Positions 49,657-59,843 of a stretch of 64,000 bases of DNA are shown here, one piece after another. Each line of letters opens with the position of its first letter. Position 1 is the stretch's first letter. The translations under genes were made by a program, and so were the position numbers. The notes beneath the pieces are model-generated. The model did no database searches. It was given only the letters and a program-made list of their open reading frames with translations, and had not been told where the DNA came from. The DNA comes from Rouxiella sp. WC2420. GTDB lineage: Bacteria; Pseudomonadota; Gammaproteobacteria; Enterobacterales; Enterobacteriaceae. The stretch covers positions 2,790,001-2,854,000 of the forward strand of contig NZ_CP165628.1 of the NCBI RefSeq assembly GCF_041200025.1, in the 5' to 3' direction.

Positions 49657-51588
49657 TTATTCTTCGCTGCGCTTGCTCGCCTTGGCCGGTGCCCGTTTGC
49701 GCCTGGCCCCCGCCTCAGCTTTGGGCTTGGATGGCAGGCTGCGAAACGCGGGTGAGACGCGATTTTGCCTGGCCTGCACAATCAGGCTTTGCAGGGTCGA
49801 AACCAACGGCTGCATAAAATCCTGATAACGGCAGTTTTTCTCGCTGATACGGGTCAGGCTCGACTCCCAGTCGGCAGTCATATCAGGGCGAGCCGCAATG
49901 TCCGGCAAGGAATGGATCAGCGCACGACCGGTATCGCTAGAATGAATATAGCGCCCTTTCTTATAGAGAAATTCGCGGCGGAACAGTAGCTCGATAATGC
50001 CCGCTCGCGTCGCTTCTGTGCCCAAACCGTCGGTGGCGCGAAGGATCTTTTTTAGCGCCTTATCCTGCACAAAGCGCGCAATACCGGTCATTGCAGAAAG
50101 CAGTGTGGCGTCTGTAAACGGCCTTGGCGGCTGGGTCTGGCGTTCAACCACCTCGCCCCGTTCGCACAGCAGCTCATCACCTTTGGCTACCACCGGCAGC
50201 GGCGTACCTTCGTTCTCTTCGTCACGCTCTTTACTGCCCAGCAAAGTGCGCCAGCCGGCATCGGCAAGAAAACGTGCCTTGGCAACAAATTTGCCACCGG
50301 CAATTTCCAACTCAATCACGCATTTACGGAACATCGCATCGGCACAAAACTGCATTAAATACTGGCGAGCAATCAGGCCATAAATTTTACTCTCATCATC
50401 GGTGAGATTGACCTTGCTGCTGCGGGCGGTAGGAATGATCGCGTGGTGAGCATCGACCTTTTTATCGTCCCAGCAGCGATTACGCTTGTCGGTGTCCAAA
50501 GCAGGCTGGGGCATTAGGTTTGGCTGATGAACGCTAATCGCGTTAAGCACGGAATGACGCCCGGCAAAGTGTTCTTCTGGCAAATAACGGCTGTCAGAAC
50601 GCGGATAGGTAATCAGTTTGTGGGTTTCGTACAAGCGCTGACAAATATCGAGAATTTTCTGCGCGCTGAGGTTAAAGGCTTTGGCGCCCTCGATTTGCAG
50701 CGTTGAAAGCGAAAACGGTAACGGCGGCGTTTCTGACTCACGCTTGTCGTTATAGCCGGTGACGATCGCGGGTTGACCGCCGATGCGAGCGACAACGTGG
50801 TCGGCCAGCGGACGATGCAGCAATCGTCCTTCTTCATCCTGATAAGGCTCGCATGACTCACTCGGTTGCCAGACGGCTACAAAACGCTCATCAGCGGGAG
50901 TGACGATGTGCGCCTTAACCTCGAAAAAGTCTTTGGGGATGAAATTTTCAATCTCTTCGTCGCGACGCACCACCAGCCCAAGCACCGGCGTTTGCACCCT
51001 GCCGACTGACAACACGCCGTTGTATCCCGCATTGCGCCCTAAAATGGTATAGGCGCGCGTCATGTTGATGCCATACAACCAGTCGGCACGCGAACGCGCC
51101 AGCGCGGAGACACAAAGCGGAATAAAATCGCGGTTGTCACGCAAACGGGAAATCGCGCGCTCAACCGCCTGCGGGTTCAGGTCGTTAACCAGGCAGCGTT
51201 GAACCTGCTGGCGTTTCTCGGCGTTGAGCTCAAGATAGTCCAGAACCTCATCCACCAGCAGTTGCCCTTCTCTGTCCGGGTCACCCGCGTGGACCACCTG
51301 ACTGGCTTCCAGCAGCAATCGTTTAATTACGTTTAACTGCTTGGCCACTGAGGGGCGCGGCTGCAACTGCCATTTTTCTGGAATAATCGGTAAATCTTCC
51401 AGTGCCCAGCGTGCAAAGCGACTGTTATAAGCATCAGGCTGAGCCTGTTCCAACAGGTGCCCGACACACCAGGTCACGATGTCTTGATTCCCACAGGCAA
51501 TAAACCCATCACCGCGTTTGTGCGGTTTCGGCAAGACATCAGCTATTGCTCTGGCAAGGCTGGGTTTTTCGGCAATAAACAATCGCAT
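49657..51588 (-). CDS. topB: DNA topoisomerase III
   Basis: A 643-residue type IA topoisomerase (E. coli 653) that decatenates DNA. Toprim acidic residues are in GDPDREGQ (102-109) and the catalytic Tyr328 is in ITYPR, the same number as in E. coli. The C-terminus ends in a basic Lys/Arg/Ala tail. It works with RecQ and SSB. Confidence 0.97.
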   Translation of the reverse strand: MRLFIAEKPSLARAIADVLPKPHKRGDGFIACGNQDIVTWCVGHLLEQAQPDAYNSRFARWALEDLPIIPEKWQLQPRPSVAKQLNVIKRLLLEASQVVHAGDPDREGQLLVDEVLDYLELNAEKRQQVQRCLVNDLNPQAVERAISRLRDNRDFIPLCVSALARSRADWLYGINMTRAYTILGRNAGYNGVLSVGRVQTPVLGLVVRRDEEIENFIPKDFFEVKAHIVTPADERFVAVWQPSESCEPYQDEEGRLLHRPLADHVVARIGGQPAIVTGYNDKRESETPPLPFSLSTLQIEGAKAFNLSAQKILDICQRLYETHKLITYPRSDSRYLPEEHFAGRHSVLNAISVHQPNLMPQPALDTDKRNRCWDDKKVDAHHAIIPTARSSKVNLTDDESKIYGLIARQYLMQFCADAMFRKCVIELEIAGGKFVAKARFLADAGWRTLLGSKERDEENEGTPLPVVAKGDELLCERGEVVERQTQPPRPFTDATLLSAMTGIARFVQDKALKKILRATDGLGTEATRAGIIELLFRREFLYKKGRYIHSSDTGRALIHSLPDIAARPDMTADWESSLTRISEKNCRYQDFMQPLVSTLQSLIVQARQNRVSPAFRSLPSKPKAEAGARRKRAPAKASKRSEE

Positions 51589-51812
51589 CAGGCATGGCTC
51601 ACAAACTAGGTCATTCCCCTATGTTAGCCGCTAGGCAAACAATTGATAAGTCGCGATCGGGGTAGAGGCAGGACGTTCGCTCACAAAAACGGCGAAAAAA
51701 GGATTTATAGGATAAATCAGGAAATAACTGCACGTTTTAATAGCAAGCAACCCACTGCCGTGCGCCCCGTTGATGATTAAAAATCTTGCCAGAGACGCAG
51801 AGCAATCGTTGA

Positions 51813-51845
51813 TTTCAGGGATTGCAAATAACCGTCTCCCTGAAA
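51813..51845 (-). terminator. possible terminator after nlpC
   Basis: TTTCAGGGA pairs with TCCCTGAAA (9 bp) around a 15-base loop. There is no strong T run on the minus strand. It lies 15 bases past the nlpC stop. Confidence 0.45.
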
Positions 51846-51859
51846 AGATTAACGCGGGA

Positions 51860-52426
51860 TCAGTTTTTAGCTAACTGGCTGTCAGAGCCTGTAGGATTAA
51901 AGGTGATCTGCGCGTCGTATTCGCGGGTCAGCCTTCTGGCTTCGAGGAACACCGATTTCCAATAAGGGTTATTCAACGAGGAGCGCATCACACCTTTGCT
52001 AACCGAGGCATGCAGGAAGTTATGATCGGTGTCGTAGAACCCGACGTGCATCTCGTGGTTAATGCGAAAGAACACCAGGTCGCCCGGTTGTAGCTGGTCT
52101 TCATTGACACGCTGCCCCATGTGAATCAGCTGCGCGGTAGTCACACGGTCCATCGGAATATTGAAGCGATCTTTAAGGGTTCGCCAGACAAAACCGGAGC
52201 AGTCTACACCCTGCAAATTCGTGCCGCCCCACTGGTAAGGGGTGCCTTGCCATGAATGCATTTGATCGTGTAGTGCGGCTACAACGGAGATGAGATCTGA
52301 CTGCTGGTCGGTAATTTGCGAGGCATTATCTGAATTAGCAGTATCTGAAGGTTTTTTTGAGGCACATCCGGCCAGAATCAACAATGAAAGACAGAATACG
52401 TATTTGAATGATTTTAAAGACTTCAT
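51860..52426 (-). CDS. nlpC: NlpC lipoprotein, NlpC/P60 peptidase
   Basis: A 188-residue lipoprotein: lipobox LAGC with lipidated Cys21, a polar linker, then an NlpC/P60 domain with catalytic Cys76 (DCSGF), His127 (MHVGFYD) and His139 (FLHAS). The end GVMRSSLNNPYW is nearly that of E. coli NlpC (154 residues); this one has a longer linker and tail. Such enzymes cut murein peptides, usually D-Glu-diaminopimelate bonds. In this genome it lies between topB and ydjA, unlike E. coli. Confidence 0.88.
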   Translation of the reverse strand: MKSLKSFKYVFCLSLLILAGCASKKPSDTANSDNASQITDQQSDLISVVAALHDQMHSWQGTPYQWGGTNLQGVDCSGFVWRTLKDRFNIPMDRVTTAQLIHMGQRVNEDQLQPGDLVFFRINHEMHVGFYDTDHNFLHASVSKGVMRSSLNNPYWKSVFLEARRLTREYDAQITFNPTGSDSQLAKN

Positions 52427-52623
52427 TGATGTTACCGGGTGATGAAAATAATCGATAAGGATTTATAGCCTATAAAATCAAAGGGCTGAATAGCGTGAGG
52501 AACATAATTACACTGATTTACAATACTTTACGTAAGGGGTTTTCGCCGGGTGTTTATTACTGTATGAATTTCAAGCAAAATATAGGAATAGTCCGCTAAA
52601 TTCAATATTTTGAAAAATTTGAC

Positions 52624-52645
52624 AACTCCCCTTTGCAGAGGAGTT
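52624..52645 (-). terminator. terminator of ydjA
   Basis: AACTCC pairs with GGAGTT; on the minus strand the hairpin is followed by GTCAAATTTTTC. It lies 23 bases past the ydjA stop. Confidence 0.6.
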
Positions 52646-52667
52646 TCCAGAGCACATTTGGCAATGA

Positions 52668-53219
52668 TCAGAAATAACTGACAAATGCGGCGCTATCCGC
52701 CGGTATGACTTGGGTGCTTGATTTAAGCTGCGGCGTGCCCAAGTAAAGGAAGCCGACGATTTGATCCTTCTCGGCGCAGCCAAAAGCTTTGCGCACGGCG
52801 GCGTGCTCGGTCCATGCGCCAGTGCGCCAGATGCCATTAAAGCCCTGCGCCAGTGCGGCCATTTGCATTGCCTGCACCGCACATCCGGCAGAAACGACCT
52901 GCTCCCACTCCGGCACTTTAGGGCTGTCTTTAATATCGGCGATAATAGTAATAATCTGCGGCGCGCGCAGCGGAGCCTGAGTCGCCTTTTCAATGGCCTT
53001 ATCGTCCATTTTATCTTTCTCGGCCGCACTTCTCAGCAAATTACTGAAACGAATCAGGCCGTCGTTCTCGACGATCACAAAACGCCACGGCTGCAAAGCC
53101 CCGTGATCGGGTGCGCGCATGCCGGCATTAATGATGTTTTGCAGCACTTTGCCTGAAGGCGCAGGGGCCGCGAGACGTGAGGCGGAACGACGGTTGAGCA
53201 GCAGGTCCAGAGCGTCCAT
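52668..53219 (-). CDS. ydjA: nitroreductase-family oxidoreductase YdjA
   Basis: A 183-residue FMN-binding minimal nitroreductase (E. coli YdjA is 183). RRSASRL (11-17) near the start and the later [11 protein letters not shown] element are family signatures. Divergent from sppA as in E. coli, where it is part of the same conserved ydjA-sppA-ansA-pncA order. Substrate unknown. Confidence 0.95.
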   Translation of the reverse strand: MDALDLLLNRRSASRLAAPAPSGKVLQNIINAGMRAPDHGALQPWRFVIVENDGLIRFSNLLRSAAEKDKMDDKAIEKATQAPLRAPQIITIIADIKDSPKVPEWEQVVSAGCAVQAMQMAALAQGFNGIWRTGAWTEHAAVRKAFGCAEKDQIVGFLYLGTPQLKSSTQVIPADSAAFVSYF

Positions 53220-53384
53220 AAATCTCTCCTTGGTATCAGTTGTAATCTGTTAACCGTAGCATAAGCCCCCTCGTCGTGGCTATTCGACCCCGTGCTGTCT
53301 GCCAAATTATGAAATGATTTAATGCTGACATTTCTTCGTCAGGTCATTAGGATAGCTGCACTAGTTGCTCTAGATGGAGAGAAC

Positions 53385-55241
53385 ATGCGCATACTGTGGC
53401 GAATCATCGCCGGTTTTTTTAGGTGGACCTGGCGTCTGCTTAACTTTGTAAGAGAGTTTATTCTTAACCTTTTCCTGATTCTGATCATTCTGGTCGGCGC
53501 AGGAATTTATTACGAGCTGCAATCCAAGCCGGTCGAGACCCCAACCAAGGGCGCGCTGCTGGTCGATTTAAGCGGTTCAGTGGTCGACAAACCTTCGGTA
53601 AACAATAAGGTTCGCCAACTGGGCCGAGAACTGCTGGGCACCTCCAGCAATCGCCTGCAGGAAACCTCGCTGTTTGATTTGGTTGATACCATCCGCGCTG
53701 CCAAAGACGATAAAAATATTACCGGCATGGTGCTGTCTCTCACTGACTTCACCGGCACTGATCAGTCTTCACTGCAATATATTGGCAAGGCGCTGCGCGA
53801 ATTCCGCGATGCCGGTAAGCCAATTTATGCGGTGGGCGATAGCTATAACCAGACGCAGTATTATCTGGCAAGCTTTGCCAACAAGATTTACCTCTCGCCG
53901 ATGGGCACGGTCGATCTCCACGGTTTCGCCACCAATACCCTGTATTACAAGACCCTGCTCGACAAACTCAAAGTGACCACCAATATCTTCCGCGTGGGCA
54001 CCTATAAGTCTGCGGTAGAGCCTTTGATGCGCGACAATATGTCTGCGGCAGCGCGTGATGCCGACAGCCGCTGGGTCGGTGGTTTGTGGAACAATTACCT
54101 CAATACTGTGTCGGCGAATCGCCAGTTGACGCCAGAGCAGCTGTTCCCTGGCGCACAGGGGATGTTAACCGGTTTGCAGGCAGCAGGCGGCGACACGGCC
54201 GAGTACGCGCTGAAGAGCAAGCTGGTCGACGTTTTGGCTTCGCGTGGCGATGCCGATGAGGCGATGATCAAAGCTTTTGGCTATGACAAAGACAAGAAAG
54301 ACTTCAACTACACCAGTCTTGACGACTACACGCCGAAACCGAAACAGGACAATAATGCTGCGCAGATTGCGGTTATCTTCGCAAACGGTGCCATTGTAGA
54401 CGGAGAAGGCCAGGCGGGTGAAGTCGGTGGCGATACCACGGCCGAACAAATCCGCAAGGCGCGTCTGGACCCGAAAGTTAAAGCTATCGTGTTCCGCGTA
54501 AATAGTCCGGGTGGCAGTGTCAGCGCTTCTGAAGTCATCCGTTCCGAGCTGGCTGCGGCACGCGCGGCGGGCAAACCGGTGGTCGTTTCAATGGGCGGCA
54601 TGGCGGCTTCGGGCGGTTACTGGATTTCAACGCCGGCTAACTACATTATTGCCAGCCCAAGCACCCTTACCGGTTCTATCGGCATCTTCGGGGTGATCAA
54701 TACTTATCAGGACACGCTGGGACAATTTGGTGTGCATACTGACGGTGTTGCGACCTCGCCGCTGGCCGATATTGCCGTCACCAAGGCATTGCCGCCGGAG
54801 TTCTCGCAGATGATGCAACTGAACATCGAGAACGGCTATAAAACGTTCCTGGGACTGGTCGCCAAGGCCCGTAACAAGACGCCGGAGCAGATTGACCAGA
54901 TTGCTCAGGGCCACGTTTGGATCGGTACCGATGCGAAAAACAACGGCCTGGTTGATGAGCTGGGTGATTTCGACGACGCGGTGAAGAAAGCCGCAGAGCT
55001 GGCTAAACTGCCGACCTGGCAGTTGAACTGGTATGTCGACCAGCCAAGCATGACTGACCTGATTTTCTCGCAGATGAATGCGTCTGTTCACGCGATGCTG
55101 CCCGCCGTTGCTCAGGCCTATTTGCCTGCGCCGGTTGCCGATATCGCTTTGAAAATGAGCACTCAGGCGGACCTGTTCAGCAACATGAACGATCCGCAAA
55201 ACCGCTACGCAATGTGCCTGACCTGCGGCGACGTTAAATAA
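53385..55241 (+). CDS. sppA: protease IV, signal peptide peptidase SppA
   Basis: A 618-residue inner-membrane serine protease, the same length as E. coli SppA. One N-terminal helix (about 25-43) anchors two repeated domains. Catalytic Lys208 (GTYKSA) lies in the first and Ser409 (MAASGG) in the second. It digests cleaved signal peptides. An open frame extends to 53322, but GGAGA before ATG 53385 and homology (MRILWRIIAGFFRWTWRLLN) fix the start. Confidence 0.96.
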   Translation: MRILWRIIAGFFRWTWRLLNFVREFILNLFLILIILVGAGIYYELQSKPVETPTKGALLVDLSGSVVDKPSVNNKVRQLGRELLGTSSNRLQETSLFDLVDTIRAAKDDKNITGMVLSLTDFTGTDQSSLQYIGKALREFRDAGKPIYAVGDSYNQTQYYLASFANKIYLSPMGTVDLHGFATNTLYYKTLLDKLKVTTNIFRVGTYKSAVEPLMRDNMSAAARDADSRWVGGLWNNYLNTVSANRQLTPEQLFPGAQGMLTGLQAAGGDTAEYALKSKLVDVLASRGDADEAMIKAFGYDKDKKDFNYTSLDDYTPKPKQDNNAAQIAVIFANGAIVDGEGQAGEVGGDTTAEQIRKARLDPKVKAIVFRVNSPGGSVSASEVIRSELAAARAAGKPVVVSMGGMAASGGYWISTPANYIIASPSTLTGSIGIFGVINTYQDTLGQFGVHTDGVATSPLADIAVTKALPPEFSQMMQLNIENGYKTFLGLVAKARNKTPEQIDQIAQGHVWIGTDAKNNGLVDELGDFDDAVKKAAELAKLPTWQLNWYVDQPSMTDLIFSQMNASVHAMLPAVAQAYLPAPVADIALKMSTQADLFSNMNDPQNRYAMCLTCGDVK

Positions 55242-55273
55242 ACGCTGCTTAATGTCTGAACAATAAACCTTGA

Positions 55274-55302
55274 ATGGCTCCGCTCGCGGGGCCATTTTTT
55301 TT
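55274..55302 (+). terminator. intrinsic terminator of sppA
   Basis: ATGGCTCCGC pairs with GCGGGGCCAT (one T-G wobble), followed by eight T. Confidence 0.88.
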
Positions 55303-55388
55303 ATCAATTCGCATTCACATTTTTATTCCTGCCTCACTAGCTTTATAATCGCCCCACCTGGCCTGTCTGGCTGATTAAAAAAAGAATT

Positions 55389-56405
55389 ATGCAAATGACT
55401 AAAAAATCGATCTACGTTGCCTACACTGGCGGTACCATCGGCATGGCGCGTTCCGAACAGGGCTACATTCCTGTCTCTGGCCATTTACAACGTCAGTTGG
55501 CGCTGATGCCAGAATTCCATCGCCCTGAAATGCCTGATTTTCACATACAAGAATATTCACCGCTGATGGACTCTTCAGATATGACGCCGGAAGACTGGCA
55601 ACATATCGCCGATGATATTCAGGCCCATTATGACCAATACGACGGTTTCGTTATTTTGCACGGCACAGACACCATGGCGTTCACCGCTTCCGCGCTGTCG
55701 TTCATGCTGGAAAACCTTGGCAAGCCCGTCATTGTGACCGGTTCGCAGATCCCGCTGGAGGCTCTGCGCTCGGACGGTCAAATCAATCTGCTTAATTCGC
55801 TGTATATTGCGGCTAACCATCCGGTGAATGAAGTGACGTTGTTCTTCAATAACCGACTCTATCGCGGTAATCGCAGCACCAAGGCCCACGCCGACGGTTT
55901 TGACGCCTTTGCTTCGCCGAATATGGCGCCGTTGCTGGAAGCCGGTATTCATATCCGCCGCCTGGCAACACCGTCAATTCCTGCCGCCACCGGCCCGCTG
56001 CGCGTGCATAACATCACCCCGCAGCCTATTGGCGTAGTGACGATATATCCTGGAATTTCGGCCGAGGTCGTGCGTAACTTCGTACAACAACCGGTAAAAG
56101 CTTTGATCTTGCGGTCTTATGGCGTAGGTAATGCGCCACAAAAAGGCGATCTGCTTCAGGTGCTGAAAGATGCTTCCGAGCGCGGCATCGTGGTGGTCAA
56201 CCTGACGCAGTGTATTTCAGGCAAGGTCAACATGGGCGGCTACGCGACCGGTAACGCGCTGGCCCACGCCGGGGTGATAAGCGGCTTTGATCTGACCGTA
56301 GAAGCGACCCTGACCAAGCTACATTATTTACTCAGCCAGCCGCTTTCCGCTGCTGAAATCCGTGAGCAGATGCAACAAGACCTGCGTGGTGAATTAACCG
56401 TTTAA
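55389..56405 (+). CDS. ansA: cytoplasmic L-asparaginase I
   Basis: A 338-residue enzyme that converts asparagine to aspartate and ammonia. The first nucleophile motif YTGGTIG is at 12-18 and the second active element HGTDTMAFTAS is in place. Close to E. coli AnsA in length and sequence. The next gene, pncA, starts 9 bases after its stop, so they form an operon as in E. coli. Confidence 0.97.
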   Translation: MQMTKKSIYVAYTGGTIGMARSEQGYIPVSGHLQRQLALMPEFHRPEMPDFHIQEYSPLMDSSDMTPEDWQHIADDIQAHYDQYDGFVILHGTDTMAFTASALSFMLENLGKPVIVTGSQIPLEALRSDGQINLLNSLYIAANHPVNEVTLFFNNRLYRGNRSTKAHADGFDAFASPNMAPLLEAGIHIRRLATPSIPAATGPLRVHNITPQPIGVVTIYPGISAEVVRNFVQQPVKALILRSYGVGNAPQKGDLLQVLKDASERGIVVVNLTQCISGKVNMGGYATGNALAHAGVISGFDLTVEATLTKLHYLLSQPLSAAEIREQMQQDLRGELTV

Positions 56406-56414
56406 GGGGATAAC

Positions 56415-57062
56415 ATGAACTCTGCACTGTTGCTCATTGACCTGCAAAATGATTTTTGTCACGGCGGCGCGCTAGCCGTTGCAGAGGGTGATGAAACAAT
56501 AAACGTCGCCAATCTGGCCATCGCCGCCTGTCGCCACGCCAATATTCCAGTAGCGGCTTCTCAGGACTGGCACCCTGCCGATCATCGCAGCTTTGCAATC
56601 AATTCCTCGGCAGAGGTCGGTACAGTGGGTGAGCTTGAAGGCCTGCCACAGGTGTGGTGGCCGGTTCACTGCGTGCAGAATCAGCCGGGGGCAGACTTTC
56701 ATCCCAGTCTAAACACCGCCGGGCTGGACTACATCGTGCACAAAGGCAAAGACTCGTCAGTCGACAGCTACAGCGCATTTTTCGATAACGGTAAACGGGC
56801 AGCGACCCCGCTACACGATTGGTTGCAGAATAAGCAGGTCGAACATTTGGTCGTCATGGGGCTCGCCACTGATTACTGTGTGAAATTCAGCGTGCTGGAT
56901 GCCCTGGAATTGGGCTATGAGGTGACGTTGATCAGTGACGGTTGCCGCGGCGTGAACCTCGACGCCGATGACAGTAAAAAAGCCGTTGAACAGATGCAGC
57001 TCGCCGGTGCCAAAGTACAAAGCCTCGCCCAATGGGTGAGCAATCTGGATTTCACGCTATAA
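56415..57062 (+). CDS. pncA: nicotinamidase/pyrazinamidase PncA
   Basis: A 215-residue cysteine hydrolase that deamidates nicotinamide to nicotinate for NAD recycling. The catalytic Asp9, Lys110 and Cys155 are present, with metal ligands in DWHPADH. GGGGA precedes the ATG. It follows ansA in one transcript. Confidence 0.96.
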   Translation: MNSALLLIDLQNDFCHGGALAVAEGDETINVANLAIAACRHANIPVAASQDWHPADHRSFAINSSAEVGTVGELEGLPQVWWPVHCVQNQPGADFHPSLNTAGLDYIVHKGKDSSVDSYSAFFDNGKRAATPLHDWLQNKQVEHLVVMGLATDYCVKFSVLDALELGYEVTLISDGCRGVNLDADDSKKAVEQMQLAGAKVQSLAQWVSNLDFTL

Positions 57063-57154
57063 TTTTGCCGTCAACGATGCGGTTATAAACACTTTGAAAC
57101 GGGTCGCATGGAGAATGCGTGCCCCGTTTCCTCACCAAAAGAAGTCGATTAACT

Positions 57155-57940
57155 ATGAGCTCAGTAAAAATTCATACCCGGCAGGAAATTGAAAAAGCCC
57201 GCACCGCAGGCAATACCGCGGCTAAAGTGCTGGAGTTTATCAAGCCTTACGTTAAGGTCGGTGTAACAACCAACGAGATTGACCAGCTTTGCCATGACTA
57301 CATTGTCAATGAGCTAAAAGTCACTCCAGCCAATATTGGTTACCACGGATATACAAAAACCTCATGTACTTCAGTGAATCACGTGGTGTGCCACGGTATT
57401 CCGGCGGACAAAAAGCTTAAAGACGGCGATATCGTCAACATCGACGTGGCCATTATTCAGGATGGCTGGTACGGCGACACCAGCCGCATGTATTACGTGG
57501 GCAAACCAAGCATTCGCGGTCAACGTCTGGTCGAAGTCACTTATCAGTCGATGGTCGCAGGCATCAAGGCCGTGCGCCCCGGCGCAACCTTGGGTGACGT
57601 GGGTGCGGCTATTCAGCACATAGCTGAAAGCAACGGTTTCTCGGTAGTGCGTGAATACTGTGGTCACGGCGTAGGTGAGGAGTATCACACCACCCCGCAA
57701 GTGCTGCACTATGGCCGCCCCGGAGAAGGACTGGTACTTGAAGCAGGGATGATTTTCACTATTGAACCGATGATCAACGCCGGTAAGGCAGCCACCAGCG
57801 TCCTGTCCGACGGCTGGACTGTGGTAACTAAAGATCGTTCTTTATCTGCTCAGTGGGAACATACCATTGCAGTAACGGACACCGGTTACGACTTGCTGAC
57901 CCCGTGGCCGGAAGGCACCGGTGACTACGAGGCGATTTAA
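57155..57940 (+). CDS. second type I methionine aminopeptidase (Map paralogue)
   Basis: A 261-residue metalloprotease of the MAP1 class. Metal ligands are present: Asp in NIDVAI and GDTSRM, His in YCGHGVG, Glu in TIEPM and WEHT. The HGVGEEYH loop differs from the HGIGRGFH of E. coli Map. ATG 57155 gives a normal Map N-terminus; GTG 57119, with a good GGAGAA site, would add 12 basic residues and cannot be ruled out. The usual map lies beside rpsB, so this is probably a paralogue with a distinct job. It follows pncA by 92 bases. Confidence 0.88.
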   Translation: MSSVKIHTRQEIEKARTAGNTAAKVLEFIKPYVKVGVTTNEIDQLCHDYIVNELKVTPANIGYHGYTKTSCTSVNHVVCHGIPADKKLKDGDIVNIDVAIIQDGWYGDTSRMYYVGKPSIRGQRLVEVTYQSMVAGIKAVRPGATLGDVGAAIQHIAESNGFSVVREYCGHGVGEEYHTTPQVLHYGRPGEGLVLEAGMIFTIEPMINAGKAATSVLSDGWTVVTKDRSLSAQWEHTIAVTDTGYDLLTPWPEGTGDYEAI

Positions 57941-58324
57941 CGCCGTGCGAGCTTCTTTGCCGTCATGATTCATGGCGGCATAGACATTGAGACTTTAAAT
58001 AAAAACGTAAACTCAGCGCATTAAAATTGTATTTTTATATAATTAATTCCTTAATCATTTTCCTTATAAATAGCTTAATGCAAAATAAACGTCATTATTT
58101 CTTAAAAGCATGACTCAGATCATGTCTGGGCTAATATTTTAAAAATAATAGATGACACAAAAAATCAATCAGCTAAATTTTGTTTTGCCAAAGTTAATCA
58201 CCTCTTAATCTTAGGCGTAATAACTCCAGTGTTATTTAAGCATGATAATTTCATCACACTTAAATAACTCTGCAATCTTTTCAACTAAAACGTTTATTTC
58301 CATTAAGGAATAAGGAAAATTATT
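57941..58324. other. AT-rich intergenic region
   Basis: GCCGTCATG/CATGGCGGC at 57959-57979 is a hairpin that may end the map-like gene. The rest is AT-rich without a gene and should hold the promoter of the small exported protein gene; several TTTATA-type stretches are present but none is decisive. Confidence 0.45.
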
Positions 58325-58573
58325 GTGCATAAAATTAAATTGCTCGGAGCTGCATTCGTTTTAATGGCCGCCGCAGGTTTTAGTTCAACAGCCAACGCCG
58401 ATCTGTTGCCTATCCCGCCAATCCCGCTGCCAATCCCAGGCCTTTGTTCAATCCTGCCTGGCCTGTTGCCAGTTGGTGTTCCGGCCAGCGAGTTGACTTA
58501 TGACCAGATTATCAAAATTCTGAGCCAACTCCCTGCCGGAACTTCTGTTTCGCAAGTGCTCTCCTGCCTGTAG
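58325..58573 (+). CDS. small Sec-exported proline-rich two-cysteine protein
   Basis: An 82-residue protein I do not recognise. The signal peptide ends at ANA (25). The mature 57 residues start with LLPIPPIPLPIPGL and hold two cysteines, Cys41 and the penultimate Cys81, that could form one disulfide. The start is GTG, with AGGA about 9 bases before it. A hairpin lies just after the gene, followed by a MacA-MacB-OMF operon on the same strand. A parallel is heat-stable toxin II of E. coli, a disulfide peptide sent to the periplasm by Sec and out by MacAB-TolC. A toxin or signal role here is an inference. Confidence 0.78.
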   Translation: MHKIKLLGAAFVLMAAAGFSSTANADLLPIPPIPLPIPGLCSILPGLLPVGVPASELTYDQIIKILSQLPAGTSVSQVLSCL

Positions 58574-58582
58574 TCTATTTCC

Positions 58583-58616
58583 AGCCCTCCTGCACGCGGA
58601 GGGCTTTATATATTTT
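58583..58616 (+). terminator. hairpin terminator or attenuator between the small protein and exporter genes
   Basis: AGCCCTCC and GGAGGGCT form an 8-bp stem with a 7-base loop, followed by TTATATATTTT. It could give much more small-protein message than exporter message if termination is partial. Confidence 0.75.
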
Positions 58617-58718
58617 ATAAATATATTTCACTATAAAAACCCACAAGAATTATAATTAAAATCGTCATGACACCTGATGCAATCATTGATAACTTAAATA
58701 ATAAGGATTTTATTTATA

Positions 58719-59843
58719 ATGCCAGTGCGTTTTTACCACCACAAGAAAAAGCTTTATTTTTCCATCACGATAATCATATTCTCTCTGCTCATTGTTTGGA
58801 TGTTAATTTCAAACACCCAAAATCCCCCCCCGCCACCAACATTTATTGTAAGCCGTCAAACGCTTAAACAAACAGTGCTGGCCAGCGGTTTTCTACAGCC
58901 TATTAAACAAGTCGATGTGGGTTCGCAGGCATCAGGTCAACTGACTTCACTGTGGGTCAGTCCCGGTGATTTTGTCACTAAGGGCCAGCTGCTCGGAGAG
59001 ATCGATCCCGCCTTGTCGCAAAATGCGCTACAGGATGCTCAGGTCGCGCTGAACAGTTTACTGGCGCAAAAGAATGCCAATCAGGCGCTGGTGAAAAGAT
59101 CGACTCTGGCGCTGCAACGTCAGCGAGCGATGTACCGTCAAGATGCCGCAGCCCGGCAAGACGTGGAGGCCGCCGAGGCTGACTTGCAGGTCCAGCAGGC
59201 TCAGTTGACCGCCATGAATGCGCAAATTCACCAGCAGCAAATCCGGGTCGCCACCGCAGAAACCAATCTCGGCTACACACAGATTATTGCACCGGTCAGC
59301 GGCACCGTGCTTTCTGTCACAACGCAGGCAGGCCAGACGGTGGTCGCGTCTTATCAGGTGCCGGTGATCCTTGAAATTGCTGATTTGAGTGTGATGACCG
59401 TCCACGCACAGATCCCCGAAGCAGATATAACCCTCATTCAACAAGGTCAGCCAGTGTGCTTTACCACTTTGGGGGCCGCGCATCAGCCTTTTTGCAGCAA
59501 AATCAAAAAGCTGGAACCTGCTGCCGAGAAGATAAACAATGCGGTTTTTTATAACGCCCTGTTTGACGTTGAGAACCTGGAGGGTTTCCTGCGCCCAGAG
59601 ATGACCGCACAAGTCAGTGTGGAACTGCATCAGGTTAAAAATGTGCTGGCAATCCCGTTGACCGCACTGGGCAGCGCGGTCTCAGCCGACCACTATCAGC
59701 TCAAGGCCATAAACCTTGATGGCAAAACGATTGAACGAATCATTATGACGGGCATTGATGACGGCACCTTTATAGAGGTGAAACAGGGATTACGTGACGG
59801 CGAACAGGTGTTATTAGTGAACGACTCGGCAGGCCTATTATGA
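58719..59843 (+). CDS. MacA-like periplasmic adaptor of a tripartite exporter
   Basis: A 374-residue membrane-fusion protein. One N-terminal helix (about 12-33), a Pro-rich linker (NPPPPP), a split biotinyl-lipoyl domain (GFLQPIKQVDVGSQASGQL and APVSGTVLS), a coiled-coil hairpin (about 100-185) and the beta-barrel and proximal domains. This is the MacA class of HlyD proteins. Its stop overlaps the MacB-like start (ATGA). The ribosome site is distant, so coupling to the upstream transcript is uncertain. Named by class only, because canonical macAB may exist elsewhere. Confidence 0.88.
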   Translation: MPVRFYHHKKKLYFSITIIIFSLLIVWMLISNTQNPPPPPTFIVSRQTLKQTVLASGFLQPIKQVDVGSQASGQLTSLWVSPGDFVTKGQLLGEIDPALSQNALQDAQVALNSLLAQKNANQALVKRSTLALQRQRAMYRQDAAARQDVEAAEADLQVQQAQLTAMNAQIHQQQIRVATAETNLGYTQIIAPVSGTVLSVTTQAGQTVVASYQVPVILEIADLSVMTVHAQIPEADITLIQQGQPVCFTTLGAAHQPFCSKIKKLEPAAEKINNAVFYNALFDVENLEGFLRPEMTAQVSVELHQVKNVLAIPLTALGSAVSADHYQLKAINLDGKTIERIIMTGIDDGTFIEVKQGLRDGEQVLLVNDSAGLL

